From Opitutia bacterium UBA7876 (GTDB taxonomy: Bacteria > Verrucomicrobiota > Verrucomicrobiia > Opitutales > Seribacteraceae), in the NCBI GenBank assembly GCA_002500665.1, contig DLRY01000046.1, positions 24,386-88,385 of the forward strand: 64,000 bases of DNA, given 5' to 3'. The notes beneath the pieces are model-generated. The model had not been told where the DNA came from. It worked only from the letters and a program-made list of their open reading frames with translations, and ran no database searches. A program made the position numbers and the translations under genes. Each line of letters opens with the position of its first letter. Position 1 is the first letter of the stretch. Of this stretch, positions 24,450 to 33,625 are shown in pieces.

Positions 24450-25446
24450 CTCGACGATCCGCACGGCATGCCTTCTCTCGCTCGCCATTGCATGCCTATC
24501 GACCTCGCTGAAGGCTGAATTGATCGAAATCAACCGGGTGGTTGCAAAAGTTAACGAGCGCATCGTTACCTGGGGTGAAATCGACTCCGCGATGACCCGG
24601 CTTAATTTCTCGGATGAAGAGCGCGCCCAAAGAGCTCCCGAATTCGTGGACGGCAAGATCGACCGCCTGCTCTCCATTGCCGCCTTCAGGGAGAAGGGCA
24701 TGGTCATTCCCGAGACCTTCATAGAGCAGGAGTACAACAAGCGTCTGATACGGGACTTCAACGGTGACAGAAAGTTGTTTCGGGACGTGCTTAGAAGCAA
24801 CGGTCAGTCCCAACTGGAATTCAGGAAGGACTTGGAGGAACAGATCATCTACACCCACATGCTATCCACAAGGAGAAGGCTCAAGGAGGAGATTAGTCCT
24901 GAGAAAGTGGAGAAATACTACCGCGACAATCCCGATCTCTTCAAGACCGCGGCAAAGATCGGTCTTCGGGAAATCGTCTTTTCTCAAATAGCCGGAGAAC
25001 CTCAGGCCGTACTGTTGCAGCAGGCAGGAAAGGTCCTTGAAAAATTGAAGGAAGGTACTTCCTTCGAGGCCCTTGCCAAGAACAACGGTCAAAGTCCCTT
25101 TCGTGAGAAAGGCGGCGACTGGGGCGTCATGGTATCGGAAAGGGAGATTAGGAGCGAAGAAATAAGGGAAAAGGCATTTTCATTGAAGGAAGGTGAAGTC
25201 TCAGAACCCTTCGTCGTCGATATCCTGCAGAGGAATGAGGATGGGACGGTTAGGAAATCGGGAAAATTCGCCGTCTATGTGCTTCAGGTGAAAAAAAGGG
25301 AGACCTCAGGTCGCAAGCCATTGGACGAGGTGCGTTCGGAAATCGAGCGAAGCCTTGCCGCGGAGTTCGAGTCCCAAAGCCAGAGGCAATGGCTAGGACG
25401 CCTCAAGAAAGAGGCCTACATCCGGGTGAGCCTCCCCGAGAAGTAA
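24430..25446 (+). CDS. surA: SurA-like periplasmic peptidyl-prolyl isomerase/chaperone
   Basis: 338 residues. A signal peptide (IRTACLLSLAIACLSTSLKAE) is followed by a SurA_N-like region (INRVVAKVNERIVTWGEID, then helices to ~170). A single parvulin (rotamase) domain spans about 185-305, with AKIGLREIVFS, EALAKNNGQSPFREKGGDWG and FSLKEGEVSEPF typical of the fold. SurA helps outer-membrane proteins fold and cross the periplasm. E. coli SurA has two parvulin domains; this has one, as in several other phyla. The start lies inside the mfd 3' end, so translation is probably coupled. Confidence 0.85.
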   Translation: MGIKTSNSTIRTACLLSLAIACLSTSLKAELIEINRVVAKVNERIVTWGEIDSAMTRLNFSDEERAQRAPEFVDGKIDRLLSIAAFREKGMVIPETFIEQEYNKRLIRDFNGDRKLFRDVLRSNGQSQLEFRKDLEEQIIYTHMLSTRRRLKEEISPEKVEKYYRDNPDLFKTAAKIGLREIVFSQIAGEPQAVLLQQAGKVLEKLKEGTSFEALAKNNGQSPFREKGGDWGVMVSEREIRSEEIREKAFSLKEGEVSEPFVVDILQRNEDGTVRKSGKFAVYVLQVKKRETSGRKPLDEVRSEIERSLAAEFESQSQRQWLGRLKKEAYIRVSLPEK

Positions 25447-25477
25447 TCCTTTTCCTCATCCTCCCGAATCTCCCCGA

Positions 25478-26197
25478 ATGTCGACTGGAAGCGGCCGTCC
25501 TCATGGCCTGAGGGATCTGCCCCTTGAGGAGAGGCCCCAAGAACGGTTGGAGAGGCATGGCCCCGCCCCCCTTTCGGATAAGGAACTTCTGGCTATGCTG
25601 ATCCGTTCGGGAACGGCGGGCAGGGACGTTCTCGCCTTGGCCGAAGATCTCATAAGAGAAGCCGGTTCCCTCGCTGGGTTATTGCGCTGGGACGTCACTG
25701 ATTTTAAGCGGATCAAGGGCATAGGTAAGATAAAGGCTTTACAACTTTCCACCTATGTTGAGATCGCGAAGCGGATGATGAACTCGGAAAGGATAAGAAA
25801 CGCGCCCCTGCATGACTCGAGGTCGGTATGGGAATTCCTTTACCCGGAAGTCAGATCGGATTCGGTGGAGCGCGTTTGGGTTCTTTGTCTCGATCGAAAG
25901 AACAAGCTCCTCCGTGCGGAAGCCGTAACTTCAGGAACCGCATCCGGCAGCTTCGTTCATGCCCGCGAGGTCTTCCGCCCTGCCATCCGTCATGGAGCCT
26001 CGGCCGTCATCATCGCACACAATCATCCCAGCGGTGATCCCTCGCCAAGCGCGGCAGACGTCCGTGTTACCCAAAAATTACGGCGGGCAGCGGAGCACCT
26101 GGATATCGAGTTGCACGACCACGTCATCATCGGCGAACCCGAGAGCGACCCCACCGGCCTCGGCTACTACAGCTTCTTGGAAAACGGCATGCCTTGA
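25478..26197 (+). CDS. radC: RadC-family JAB-domain protein
   Basis: 239 residues, normal for RadC. An N-terminal helix-hairpin-helix region (PLSDKELLAMLIRSGT, then FKRIKGIGKIKALQL) precedes a JAB/MPN metalloprotease-like domain. The zinc motif is HNHPSGDPSPSAAD near residue 185. The name comes from an old repair phenotype; the protein's true role is unresolved, and JAB folds often act as isopeptidases. It may be in a transcript with mfd and surA, 31 bp downstream of surA. Confidence 0.93.
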   Translation: MSTGSGRPHGLRDLPLEERPQERLERHGPAPLSDKELLAMLIRSGTAGRDVLALAEDLIREAGSLAGLLRWDVTDFKRIKGIGKIKALQLSTYVEIAKRMMNSERIRNAPLHDSRSVWEFLYPEVRSDSVERVWVLCLDRKNKLLRAEAVTSGTASGSFVHAREVFRPAIRHGASAVIIAHNHPSGDPSPSAADVRVTQKLRRAAEHLDIELHDHVIIGEPESDPTGLGYYSFLENGMP

Positions 26198-26237
26198 AGC
26201 CTATCGGTGCAAAAGCCGACGAAGATCTTTAGGAATT

Positions 26238-26249
26238 TGACGATCGTCA
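26238..26249. promoter_or_regulatory. 12-bp perfect palindrome upstream of the PVC cytochrome gene
   Basis: TGACGATCGTCA is perfectly symmetrical and ends 13 bp before the start codon at 26263. It could be an operator for a dimeric regulator or chance. No second copy was noticed. Confidence 0.25.
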
Positions 26250-26262
26250 TCTTCCCTGCAAG

Positions 26263-29200
26263 ATGACCCGAATGATGCCCAGACCCTCACTCCCCGCCTT
26301 AGCGGCTCTTTTTCTGGCCCAAGCTTTGCCTGCTTTCGAATTGAAGAATAACGACGTCCTGGTCATGGTCGGCCCGACCCTGATCGAAAGAATGTCCGAG
26401 TACGGCTACTTCGAGAACGCCCTCCTCAACGCCTACCCGGACTACAACCTGAAGGTAAGGAACTTGGGCTGGTCCGGGGACGACGTCCGTGGGAAATCAA
26501 GGGGTTACGACAAGCCGAGAGACGGATACGCCAACCTGATCAAGCAAATCAAGGAGGCAAACCCAACCGTCCTCCTTCTCGCTTACGGTGGAGTTGAAGC
26601 CTGGAACGATTCACGGGAGAAATTCCGAAGCGACTACCAAAGGCTTCTCGACGACTTGAAAGGATTGGGAGCCCGAACCGCCCTTCTTTCGCCACCTTTG
26701 CAAGAAGCTTGGCCGTCCCCTATGCCCGACCCCGCTGCCTACAATGTCGGGGTATGGGAATTCTCCCGCTCCATCAAGGAATTGTGCGCGGCAAACAAGC
26801 ATCTTTTCATCGACCTGACCAAACTCTACCCGGCCAAACCCAAGAGGGGCGAGAGACATACCTCGAATTCACTGCACCTCAACGCAAGGGGCTACCGGAA
26901 ATTAGCGAGGCATCTAATGAAATCCATGGCTAAGAATTCCAAACAGGCCAACTTCGACGCACCCCTCCACGAATTCGTACGCAGTGAGCTCAGGCGCAAA
27001 AACGAGCTCTTCTTCCACAGCTGGCGGCCACAAAACCAAACTTACCTTTTCAGTTTCCGTAAGCACGAGCAGGGAAGAAACGCCGCCGACCTGCCTAAGT
27101 TCCTGCCTTATGTCGAAGAAGCGGAGAAAGTGGTGGCGAAAGCCTTGCAAAGCGGATCCTTCCCCACTCAAACTCCCCCACCCATAGGAAACTGGGAGGA
27201 CATTAAACCTTCCGCAAAGGCCCTTTCCGCAGGCAAGGACATCAAGATCCCAGACGATCTTTCCCTCAACCTCTTCGCTTCCGAGCCGGCTATCCGCAAC
27301 CCCACCCAGTGCGCCTGGGACGAAAGAGGCCGCCTCTGGGTCGCCACTGCGGAAAGCTACCCCCAGATACTTCCCGGGTTCCTGGCCAACGACAAGATCG
27401 TAGTACTCGAAGACACGGACGGCGACGGGCAAGCCGACCGGAGGAAGGTCTTCGCCGAAGGGCTCCTCATGCCCACGGCCATTCTACCAGGCCATGGCGG
27501 GGTTTACGTCGGCACCTCCACCCAAGTTCTTCACCTCAAGGATACCAACGGTGACGGAAAAGCCGACGCTAGGAAAATTCTAGTTTCGGGACTCGGCACG
27601 GAAGACACCCACCACATCGTCCACAGCCTCCGCCATACGGAAGAAGGCAAGATAGCCTTCAACCAGTCCATCTACATCAACACCTATTCGGAAACTCCCT
27701 GGGGACCTAGGGAACTCATGAAGAGCGGAGCCTGGGAATTCGATCCTCATACCCACAGGCTGGAAATCTTCGCCACGGGTCTCATCAACCCCTGGGGATT
27801 CGAATCCGATCCTTGGGGCGAATGCTTCATGACCGATGGGGCGGGTGGCGAGGGCATCAACCACGTATTCCGGGGATCGGGCTTCAAGACCTCCAGCCTG
27901 TTCGACCGCTCGGAGGTTCTGAACGGGTTAAACCCGGGACAGCCCAAGCTCTGCGGCCTCGCTATCCTCAACACAAGTATTTTCCCGGAGAAATACCGCG
28001 GACTCCTGGTGGCCAATGATTTTCGCGGACACCGCACGGTGAGCTTTCGCCTTTCACCAAGTGGAAGCTCCTTCCTATCCACCCAGAAAATAGACTTGGC
28101 CAAGACCGGCTCGGGCGGACTGGACAGGCTTGGGCAAGGGGGAATGTTTCGTCCCATCGACGTGGACGTCGGGTTGGACGGGGCCCTGTACCTGACCGAC
28201 TGGTCCAACCTCATCATCCAGCATGGCGAGGTCGATTTCCGGGACAAGCGAAGGGACCAAGAGCATGGGCGAATCTGGAGACTGGCGCCCAAGGGAGGAC
28301 AAGTCCTTGAGCTAAATCAGCTTCACCTTCTTTCCGCCGCAAAGCTGCTTGAGGTCCTGCAGGACGGGGAACCTTTGGCGAGAAGAGTCGCCAGGCGTCT
28401 GCTCACCGAAGCCACGGACCCTGGAGTCGACGAGATTGCAAACAGCGCAATTCGGAATGCGACCGATGCAGGCAAAACCCTCGAACTGGTCTGGTTGCTG
28501 AAGTCCCGCAGGCTGACCGTTCCCCGGGCTGCCCTCGACTTGCTTGGTTCGGCCAAGGAACCCGCGATCCGGGTTGCCGCTCTCAGGCTAGGGCTTTCGC
28601 CCGCTCCTTTCGTGTACGACCCCCATCCAAGAGTCAGGCTTGCCGCTCTCGTGGCTCTTGGGCAAGTCGGCACGGCTCAGGCGGCGGAACGGGCAATTAG
28701 GGCGGTTGATCTGGATATGGACAAACCCCTGACTTTTGCCCTTCGGGAAACGCTCAGGGCACTGAGGTCTCATTGGGAGGGAAAATCATCTTTTTCGAAT
28801 AACCCCGCATATCTTTCCGCAATCGTCGAGCTAACGGGTAGCGAGGCTCCCCTGAAAAGCCTACTTGCCCAAGTAACGGGAAAGCACGCCAACCACGGGC
28901 AAGATCATTCAGCCAAGCTACCAATTTACGCTTCCTTGGCCCGCATTGGGAAAGCCGAGCATCTAAACGCCCTGTACGATCTCGCCTGCGACTCTTCCTG
29001 CTCGGTTGACTTCAGAAGAAAAACCCTTGGTTTGTTGATCCAGGCGAAGAAGGAAAGAAACCTCAAACCGACCTCGGTTCCGCCCCAATCCTTGTTGAAC
29101 CTTTTCCAGGAAAAGGCCCTCGCCAAGGAAGCCATTCTTTTGGGAGCGGCATGGAAGCACAGTGAAGCCTTTGCCCATGCCAAAGACGGACTCCGCTCGG

Positions 29201-30471
29201 CAAAGGAGGAAGAGTTGAGGACTTTCAGTCGGGTTCTCGCATCCTTTCCGGCCCAAGGGCACAAGTCCATGAGCCTATACCTTTCGGACAAACCCGCCCA
29301 CCGATCGGCCCTCGTCGTGCTCGAGGAGCTCGCCTTGGTCAATGGAGCTCTCGCGGCAAGGCTCTCCCCTCCCGTTCTCGAAACCCTTCCCGGCGACCTG
29401 GATCCTTCCGCCCTTCTCGCCTCCATCATAAAATCCCCGACCGGCCCTGGGGAGTTGGAAAAAGGCTTATCCGGCAATAGCCTGCCCACCAAGGTCGCCC
29501 TCGCGGGCGTGCGCCTGGCGACCATTTCCGGGAGAAAACTTCCTAGCCTGATCGACCAATTAAGACGCTCGGGCAAATTGCCGGCCATGAGCGTTACCCT
29601 AAGCGAGCTCAAAAAGGAGAAAATAATGGAACGAGTTGAATTGAGCGGAGACCCTCAAAACGGAGAGTTCGTATACCGAAGGGCAGAACTGGCCTGCGTA
29701 TCATGCCACGCCATAGGCGGAACCGGACCGAAAGTCGGCCCTGATCTGGTGAGCATTGGGGCAAGCGCGCCCTTGGACTACCTGATCGAATCTCTTATCG
29801 AGCCGAATAAAAAAATCAAGGAAGGCTACCACATGACGGTGGTCACGACCAAAGAAGGAAAGGTGATTGCCGGATTGATGGAGAGTTCGACCAAGCAAAA
29901 GACGATCCTGCGGGAAGTTTCCGGAAACCTCGTCGAGATTGCCGGAAAGAACGTCAGATCCAAGACAATCTCGCCAGCTTCCCTCATGCCACCGGGATTG
30001 ACGGCAAGCCTGTCGGAGCACGAATTCGTGGACCTCGTCCGGTTCCTCTCCGAACTGGGGAAGGAAGGACCCTATCGCTTCCCATCTACCCGCTTCCAGC
30101 GAACCCTCCGGATCCCAAAGGCAAATACCGCTACGAGCATTAAGGACCCAAAAAGGTTCCATTTGCTCCCGAAAGAAAGGACCGACGAACTGCTGGCCAT
30201 GGTAAACGGCAACATCCCCCTTGCGGAAGTCCCTCCCACTTCACGAGGAACGCGTCTTCTGCGCTTCACTATACCGAGTGAGGACCCCCGTGAAATCGTC
30301 CTACGTTTCGATGAACCGGATCAGCTTGAGCTATGGGCCGACCGCAGGCAGGTCGCCCTTCAAAAAGGCAACCAAGGCACCAAGGTAGCGCTCGTGCCCG
30401 GCAACAATATCTTCGTCATCTCGGTTGCGCCTTCCTATGAAAAAAAGTTTCTCCGCCTGGCGATCAAATAA
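26263..30471 (+). CDS. PVC-type fusion: SGNH hydrolase, dehydrogenase-like propeller, HEAT-like repeats, cytochrome c
   Basis: 1402 residues with a signal peptide (SLPALAALFLAQALPAFE). Residues ~25-230 are an SGNH/GDSL-type domain, with the glycine block in NLGWSGDDVRG and the HLNARGY catalytic-His region. About 325-690 is the PVC membrane-bound-dehydrogenase-like beta-propeller (a DTDGDGQADRRKVFAEG calcium-type loop, YVGTSTQVLHLKDTNGDG, YLTDWSN). HEAT-like helical repeats follow to about 1120. A cytochrome c domain has CVSCH with Cys1145, Cys1148 and His1149, then GPKVGPDLVSIG. The C-terminal ~170 residues are unassigned. It should be periplasmic and redox-active, perhaps oxidising a sugar and deacylating glycans. 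The fused order is typical of Planctomycetota and Verrucomicrobiota. Substrate unknown. Confidence 0.9.
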   Translation: MTRMMPRPSLPALAALFLAQALPAFELKNNDVLVMVGPTLIERMSEYGYFENALLNAYPDYNLKVRNLGWSGDDVRGKSRGYDKPRDGYANLIKQIKEANPTVLLLAYGGVEAWNDSREKFRSDYQRLLDDLKGLGARTALLSPPLQEAWPSPMPDPAAYNVGVWEFSRSIKELCAANKHLFIDLTKLYPAKPKRGERHTSNSLHLNARGYRKLARHLMKSMAKNSKQANFDAPLHEFVRSELRRKNELFFHSWRPQNQTYLFSFRKHEQGRNAADLPKFLPYVEEAEKVVAKALQSGSFPTQTPPPIGNWEDIKPSAKALSAGKDIKIPDDLSLNLFASEPAIRNPTQCAWDERGRLWVATAESYPQILPGFLANDKIVVLEDTDGDGQADRRKVFAEGLLMPTAILPGHGGVYVGTSTQVLHLKDTNGDGKADARKILVSGLGTEDTHHIVHSLRHTEEGKIAFNQSIYINTYSETPWGPRELMKSGAWEFDPHTHRLEIFATGLINPWGFESDPWGECFMTDGAGGEGINHVFRGSGFKTSSLFDRSEVLNGLNPGQPKLCGLAILNTSIFPEKYRGLLVANDFRGHRTVSFRLSPSGSSFLSTQKIDLAKTGSGGLDRLGQGGMFRPIDVDVGLDGALYLTDWSNLIIQHGEVDFRDKRRDQEHGRIWRLAPKGGQVLELNQLHLLSAAKLLEVLQDGEPLARRVARRLLTEATDPGVDEIANSAIRNATDAGKTLELVWLLKSRRLTVPRAALDLLGSAKEPAIRVAALRLGLSPAPFVYDPHPRVRLAALVALGQVGTAQAAERAIRAVDLDMDKPLTFALRETLRALRSHWEGKSSFSNNPAYLSAIVELTGSEAPLKSLLAQVTGKHANHGQDHSAKLPIYASLARIGKAEHLNALYDLACDSSCSVDFRRKTLGLLIQAKKERNLKPTSVPPQSLLNLFQEKALAKEAILLGAAWKHSEAFAHAKDGLRSAKEEELRTFSRVLASFPAQGHKSMSLYLSDKPAHRSALVVLEELALVNGALAARLSPPVLETLPGDLDPSALLASIIKSPTGPGELEKGLSGNSLPTKVALAGVRLATISGRKLPSLIDQLRRSGKLPAMSVTLSELKKEKIMERVELSGDPQNGEFVYRRAELACVSCHAIGGTGPKVGPDLVSIGASAPLDYLIESLIEPNKKIKEGYHMTVVTTKEGKVIAGLMESSTKQKTILREVSGNLVEIAGKNVRSKTISPASLMPPGLTASLSEHEFVDLVRFLSELGKEGPYRFPSTRFQRTLRIPKANTATSIKDPKRFHLLPKERTDELLAMVNGNIPLAEVPPTSRGTRLLRFTIPSEDPREIVLRFDEPDQLELWADRRQVALQKGNQGTKVALVPGNNIFVISVAPSYEKKFLRLAIK

Positions 30472-30487
30472 AAACTGCCCCGGAAAG

Positions 30488-30516
30488 TTGACAAGCTACG
30501 AGGATCGGGTTAATTG
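30488..30516 (+). promoter_or_regulatory. Sigma-70-like promoter of the exported protein gene
   Basis: TTGACA at 30488-30493, exactly 17 bp, TAATTG at 30511-30516. The predicted start lies at about 30523, only a couple of bases before the ATG at 30525 (a second in-frame ATG is at 30531), so the transcript could be leaderless. Confidence 0.6.
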
Positions 30517-30524
30517 GTTTAGAT

Positions 30525-31268
30525 ATGAGAATGTGGGTGCTTAAGTCAATTTTTCCTCTGCTCTGCTTGCTTTTCGGTCCCCTTCAGGTTTCAAGCCAAG
30601 AGCGTAAGGAAGACTTCAAGCTCCGGCCGACCTTGACCGGCAAGCAGACCGGCTGGCTCGATGCCAAGGATCTGCCCACTGCGATCAAGATCAACGACCA
30701 TTGGGTACTTCCGAGGGGCGGCACCATGGAATGGTTGATGAGGAAGGGGTACGTTCCCGACACCGAAAGAACCAACGTCATGAAACCCAACCCCTATGAC
30801 AAGAGATATAGGGAACCCGGCCCGATTCACGTCCCACCCCTCGCGACCACTCCTGCCGATTCCTTCAATATTGGAATCAGCCCACGCTGGAAGAAGTCGA
30901 ACGATCCTTTCGAGGGACTGGCCGACCCCATGAAAAGAAAATTCTCCCCCACGCTGGGAGCCGGTTCGAATCCGGGACTGCCCGCCGAAAACGGTGAGCT
31001 CGGACCAGTCCTTGATCCTGATGCCGGTTTACCCACGCTGAACAACTCCCCCTTTGCCCCCACGCAACCCGCTCCGCGCAAGGTTCCAGGGCAGGCTGCC
31101 CCCCGTAACCCCATCCCCGCTCCCGATCCTTTCTCGGATGCCGAGGATAGTCCGATCAATCTTCAGCCCAAACCCGAAGACAGGCCAAAGGTTCTGCCCG
31201 GAAGGCCCATAGAGGTTCCTCAACCAGTTAAATCCAACCCATTCGTCCCCGCCAAGCCGGACGCCTGA
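30525..31268 (+). CDS. Proline-rich exported protein, unknown function
   Basis: 247 residues with a signal peptide (WVLKSIFPLLCLLFGPLQVS). Residues ~30-100 form a compact part (TGKQTGWLDAKDLPTAIKIN, then GGTMEWLMRKGYVPDTERTN). The second half is low-complexity, with Pro, Asn and Ala repeated as in PAPRKVPGQAAPRNPIPAPD, and is likely disordered. No family recognised. A good promoter precedes it and a strong terminator follows, so it is probably its own transcription unit. It is similar in style to the proline-rich exported protein at 15391-15981, though no sequence identity is evident. Confidence 0.65.
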   Translation: MRMWVLKSIFPLLCLLFGPLQVSSQERKEDFKLRPTLTGKQTGWLDAKDLPTAIKINDHWVLPRGGTMEWLMRKGYVPDTERTNVMKPNPYDKRYREPGPIHVPPLATTPADSFNIGISPRWKKSNDPFEGLADPMKRKFSPTLGAGSNPGLPAENGELGPVLDPDAGLPTLNNSPFAPTQPAPRKVPGQAAPRNPIPAPDPFSDAEDSPINLQPKPEDRPKVLPGRPIEVPQPVKSNPFVPAKPDA

Positions 31269-31296
31269 GTCCCCCTCTTCCACCCCTCGGGAATCC

Positions 31297-31320
31297 CCTT
31301 TCCGTCCGGAAAGGTTTTTT
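31297..31320 (+). terminator. Rho-independent terminator
   Basis: Perfect 7-bp stem CCTTTCC/GGAAAGG around a GTCC loop (31297-31314), then six T. It ends the transcription unit of the exported protein gene. Confidence 0.9.
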
Positions 31321-31359
31321 GCTTTATCTTCGCCCGAGGTAAGACCAGTCTGTAAGCGT

Positions 31360-32172
31360 ATGAAACCATGCCTTACCTTGTCTATGGTTCCTTCCCTCAG
31401 GGGAGGCCCTTGGGTACTCTGGGACGACCTCGCAACGGGGATCGCAAAAACGTCGAAACTGGGTTTTTCCGCAATCGAGTTATTTACCGAGGGTCCTTCC
31501 GCCGGGGATGAAGGAGAACTGGGCCGGCTCCTTGATGAAAACGGCCTTGAACTAGGGGCCGTAGGAACGGGAGCGGGAAAAGTCATCAAAGGCTTGACCT
31601 TGACGGATCCGGATCCTGGAATCCGGGCCGAGGCAAAGGCTTTTATCTCGGAAATGATTGCCTTCGGCGGGCAATTCGGCGCCCCCGCCATCATTGGATC
31701 CATGCAAGGCAGTTCAGGTGATTCCGCCAGCCGCGCCGACTGCCTTCAATGGCTCGCGGTTGCGCTCGAGGAACTGGGCGAACAAGCCAAGGATGCGGGC
31801 ACCTTGCTTATTTACGAGCCTCTCAACAGGTACGAGACCAACCTCTTCAACCGTTTTGGTGATGCTTGTGAATTCCTCAATGGCCTGCAAACGAGTGGAG
31901 TAACCCTTTTGGCCGACCTTTTTCATATGAATATTGAGGAGGAAAACATTGCTCAAGCCCTCAGGCAGGGCTCGAAATACGTCGGCCACGTCCACTTTGC
32001 GGACAGTAACCGCAGGGCAGTGGGCTTCGGTCACACACCGATTGCCCCCATAGCGGAGGCCCTTCGTGAAATCGAGTACCGTGGCTGCGTGTCGGCGGAA
32101 GCCTTTGACTGGCCCGACCCGGACACGGCCGCCCAAAAGACGATCGATTCGTTCCGAAAGTTCTTCTCCTAG
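31360..32172 (+). CDS. Xylose-isomerase-like TIM barrel (hydroxypyruvate isomerase-type)
   Basis: 270 residues. Sequence features of the AP-endonuclease-2/xylose-isomerase fold are present: FSAIELFTEGPS early, LLIYEPLNRYETN with the metal-binding Glu mid-protein, TLLADLFHMNIEEEN with Asp/His, YVGHVHFADSNRRAVG, and CVSAEAFDWPD with a late Glu. Such enzymes isomerise or epimerise small sugar derivatives using a divalent metal. No signal peptide, so cytoplasmic. It starts a four-gene run with a sulfatase, a transporter and a second TIM barrel, which suggests degradation of a sulfated sugar or sugar acid. Substrate inferred, not shown. Confidence 0.8.
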   Translation: MKPCLTLSMVPSLRGGPWVLWDDLATGIAKTSKLGFSAIELFTEGPSAGDEGELGRLLDENGLELGAVGTGAGKVIKGLTLTDPDPGIRAEAKAFISEMIAFGGQFGAPAIIGSMQGSSGDSASRADCLQWLAVALEELGEQAKDAGTLLIYEPLNRYETNLFNRFGDACEFLNGLQTSGVTLLADLFHMNIEEENIAQALRQGSKYVGHVHFADSNRRAVGFGHTPIAPIAEALREIEYRGCVSAEAFDWPDPDTAAQKTIDSFRKFFS

Positions 32173-32179
32173 TCACCCA

Positions 32180-33610
32180 ATGTCCAGCCGACCAAACATC
32201 GTATTCCTTTTCACGGACCAGCAAAGGTACGACACCATCGCGGCCTTGGGACATCAACACTGCATCACTCCGAACATGGACAGGTTGGTGGAGGAAGGCG
32301 TCACGTTCACCGATTGCCACGTCACCGCACCCTCCTGCGCTCCCTCCCGGGCCAGCGTGTTTACGGGACATTACCCACATACCACCGGAATCCTCAAGAA
32401 TGCAGACAACTGGACGCGCAGCTGGATCGAGAATCTCTCCGAGGGGGGGTACCACACCGCAAACGTCGGCAAGATGCATACTTGGCCCTTTACCACTCCT
32501 TGTGGGTTCGACGAGCGATACGTGGTGGAGAACAAAGACCGTTTCCTTGAAGGAGCCGAGTTTCAGGATGACTGGGAAAAGCACCTCGAGGAAATCGGCG
32601 TGGAGAAGCAAAAGCGAATCCTCTATCGCCAAAGAGCCGACTACCGCGAATGCCTGGGGGCCTTTTCCTGGGACCTCCCCGAGGATACCCATTCCGACGC
32701 CTTTACGGGAAACCGGGCCATTCAGTGGATCAACCAATATGAGGGCGGTCAGCCTTTCTTTCTAGAAGTAGGATTCCCCGGCCCCCACCCTCCCTACGAC
32801 CCGCCTTCCAGACACCTCGAACTCTACGACGACGTAGAGGTCCCCTTGGCACCGGTCACCGACGAAGATCTGACCGGACAACCTCCCGCCTACAAGGCCA
32901 TGCGTACGCACAACGTTGAAATCGACCACGACTCGGTCGTTCACCAACTGGAACCCAGTAGTGAGTCGAGAATCCGGCAAAGAAAGCATTACCTGGCTAA
33001 CGTCACCTTGATCGACGAGAAAGTAGGACAAATCCTCAAAGCCCTCGAGGACAAGGGCATTCTCGATAACACCATCGTGATTTTCTCAAGCGACCACGGG
33101 GACTGCCTTACCGACCACGGGCATAGTCAGAAGTGGACCATGTACGATGAAATCACCCGGGTTCCCCTGATCATTCGCTGTCCCGACCGCTTCGAGGGAG
33201 GAAGGAAAGTGGATGACCTGATCCAGTTGATGGATATCGGACCAGCCATCCTGGAAATGGCAGGCGTCGAGTTGCCCCAAACCATGGACGCGCAAAGCAT
33301 CCTGCCAGCGCTGCAACAAGATTCTTCCTGGCAAGGGCGCGATTACGTCTACGCCGAGCAGGCCAAGGACCTGATCCTGACCGACACCGAGTTCATGACC
33401 ATGGTGCGGAGCAAGGAATGGAAGCTGGTTCACTTCCTGGGCGAAAAGGACGGCCAGCTCTTCGACCTGAAAAGCGATCCTTCTGAAACCCGCAACCTTT
33501 GGAACGGTCCGGAGCATAGGGAAACGAAGGACGATCTTCTGCAAAACTTGCGCGAGTGGAGAATACGCAGCCACTATGAGAACGCAAATTGGGCAAACGA
33601 CTGGCGTTGA
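32180..33610 (+). CDS. Cysteine-type sulfatase (formylglycine-dependent family)
   Basis: 476 residues from the ATG at 32180, which follows the previous stop by 7 bp; longer upstream starts lie inside the previous gene. NIVFLFTDQQRYDT opens the alkaline-phosphatase-like fold, SCAPSRASVFTG contains the CxPSR motif with Cys53 (to be converted to formylglycine), and FSSDHGDCLTDHG gives the C-terminal metal ligands. No signal peptide is visible, unusual for bacterial carbohydrate sulfatases, which are mostly exported; it may act on an imported or small substrate. Activity also needs a maturase, none of which is encoded here. Confidence 0.9.
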   Translation: MSSRPNIVFLFTDQQRYDTIAALGHQHCITPNMDRLVEEGVTFTDCHVTAPSCAPSRASVFTGHYPHTTGILKNADNWTRSWIENLSEGGYHTANVGKMHTWPFTTPCGFDERYVVENKDRFLEGAEFQDDWEKHLEEIGVEKQKRILYRQRADYRECLGAFSWDLPEDTHSDAFTGNRAIQWINQYEGGQPFFLEVGFPGPHPPYDPPSRHLELYDDVEVPLAPVTDEDLTGQPPAYKAMRTHNVEIDHDSVVHQLEPSSESRIRQRKHYLANVTLIDEKVGQILKALEDKGILDNTIVIFSSDHGDCLTDHGHSQKWTMYDEITRVPLIIRCPDRFEGGRKVDDLIQLMDIGPAILEMAGVELPQTMDAQSILPALQQDSSWQGRDYVYAEQAKDLILTDTEFMTMVRSKEWKLVHFLGEKDGQLFDLKSDPSETRNLWNGPEHRETKDDLLQNLREWRIRSHYENANWANDWR

Positions 33611-33625
33611 CCTGCGAATGCTGAA

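Noticed and set aside
32066..32179. Earlier in-frame starts for the sulfatase
   Set aside because: They overlap the TIM-barrel gene by up to 107 bp; the sulfatase fold begins just after the ATG at 32180.
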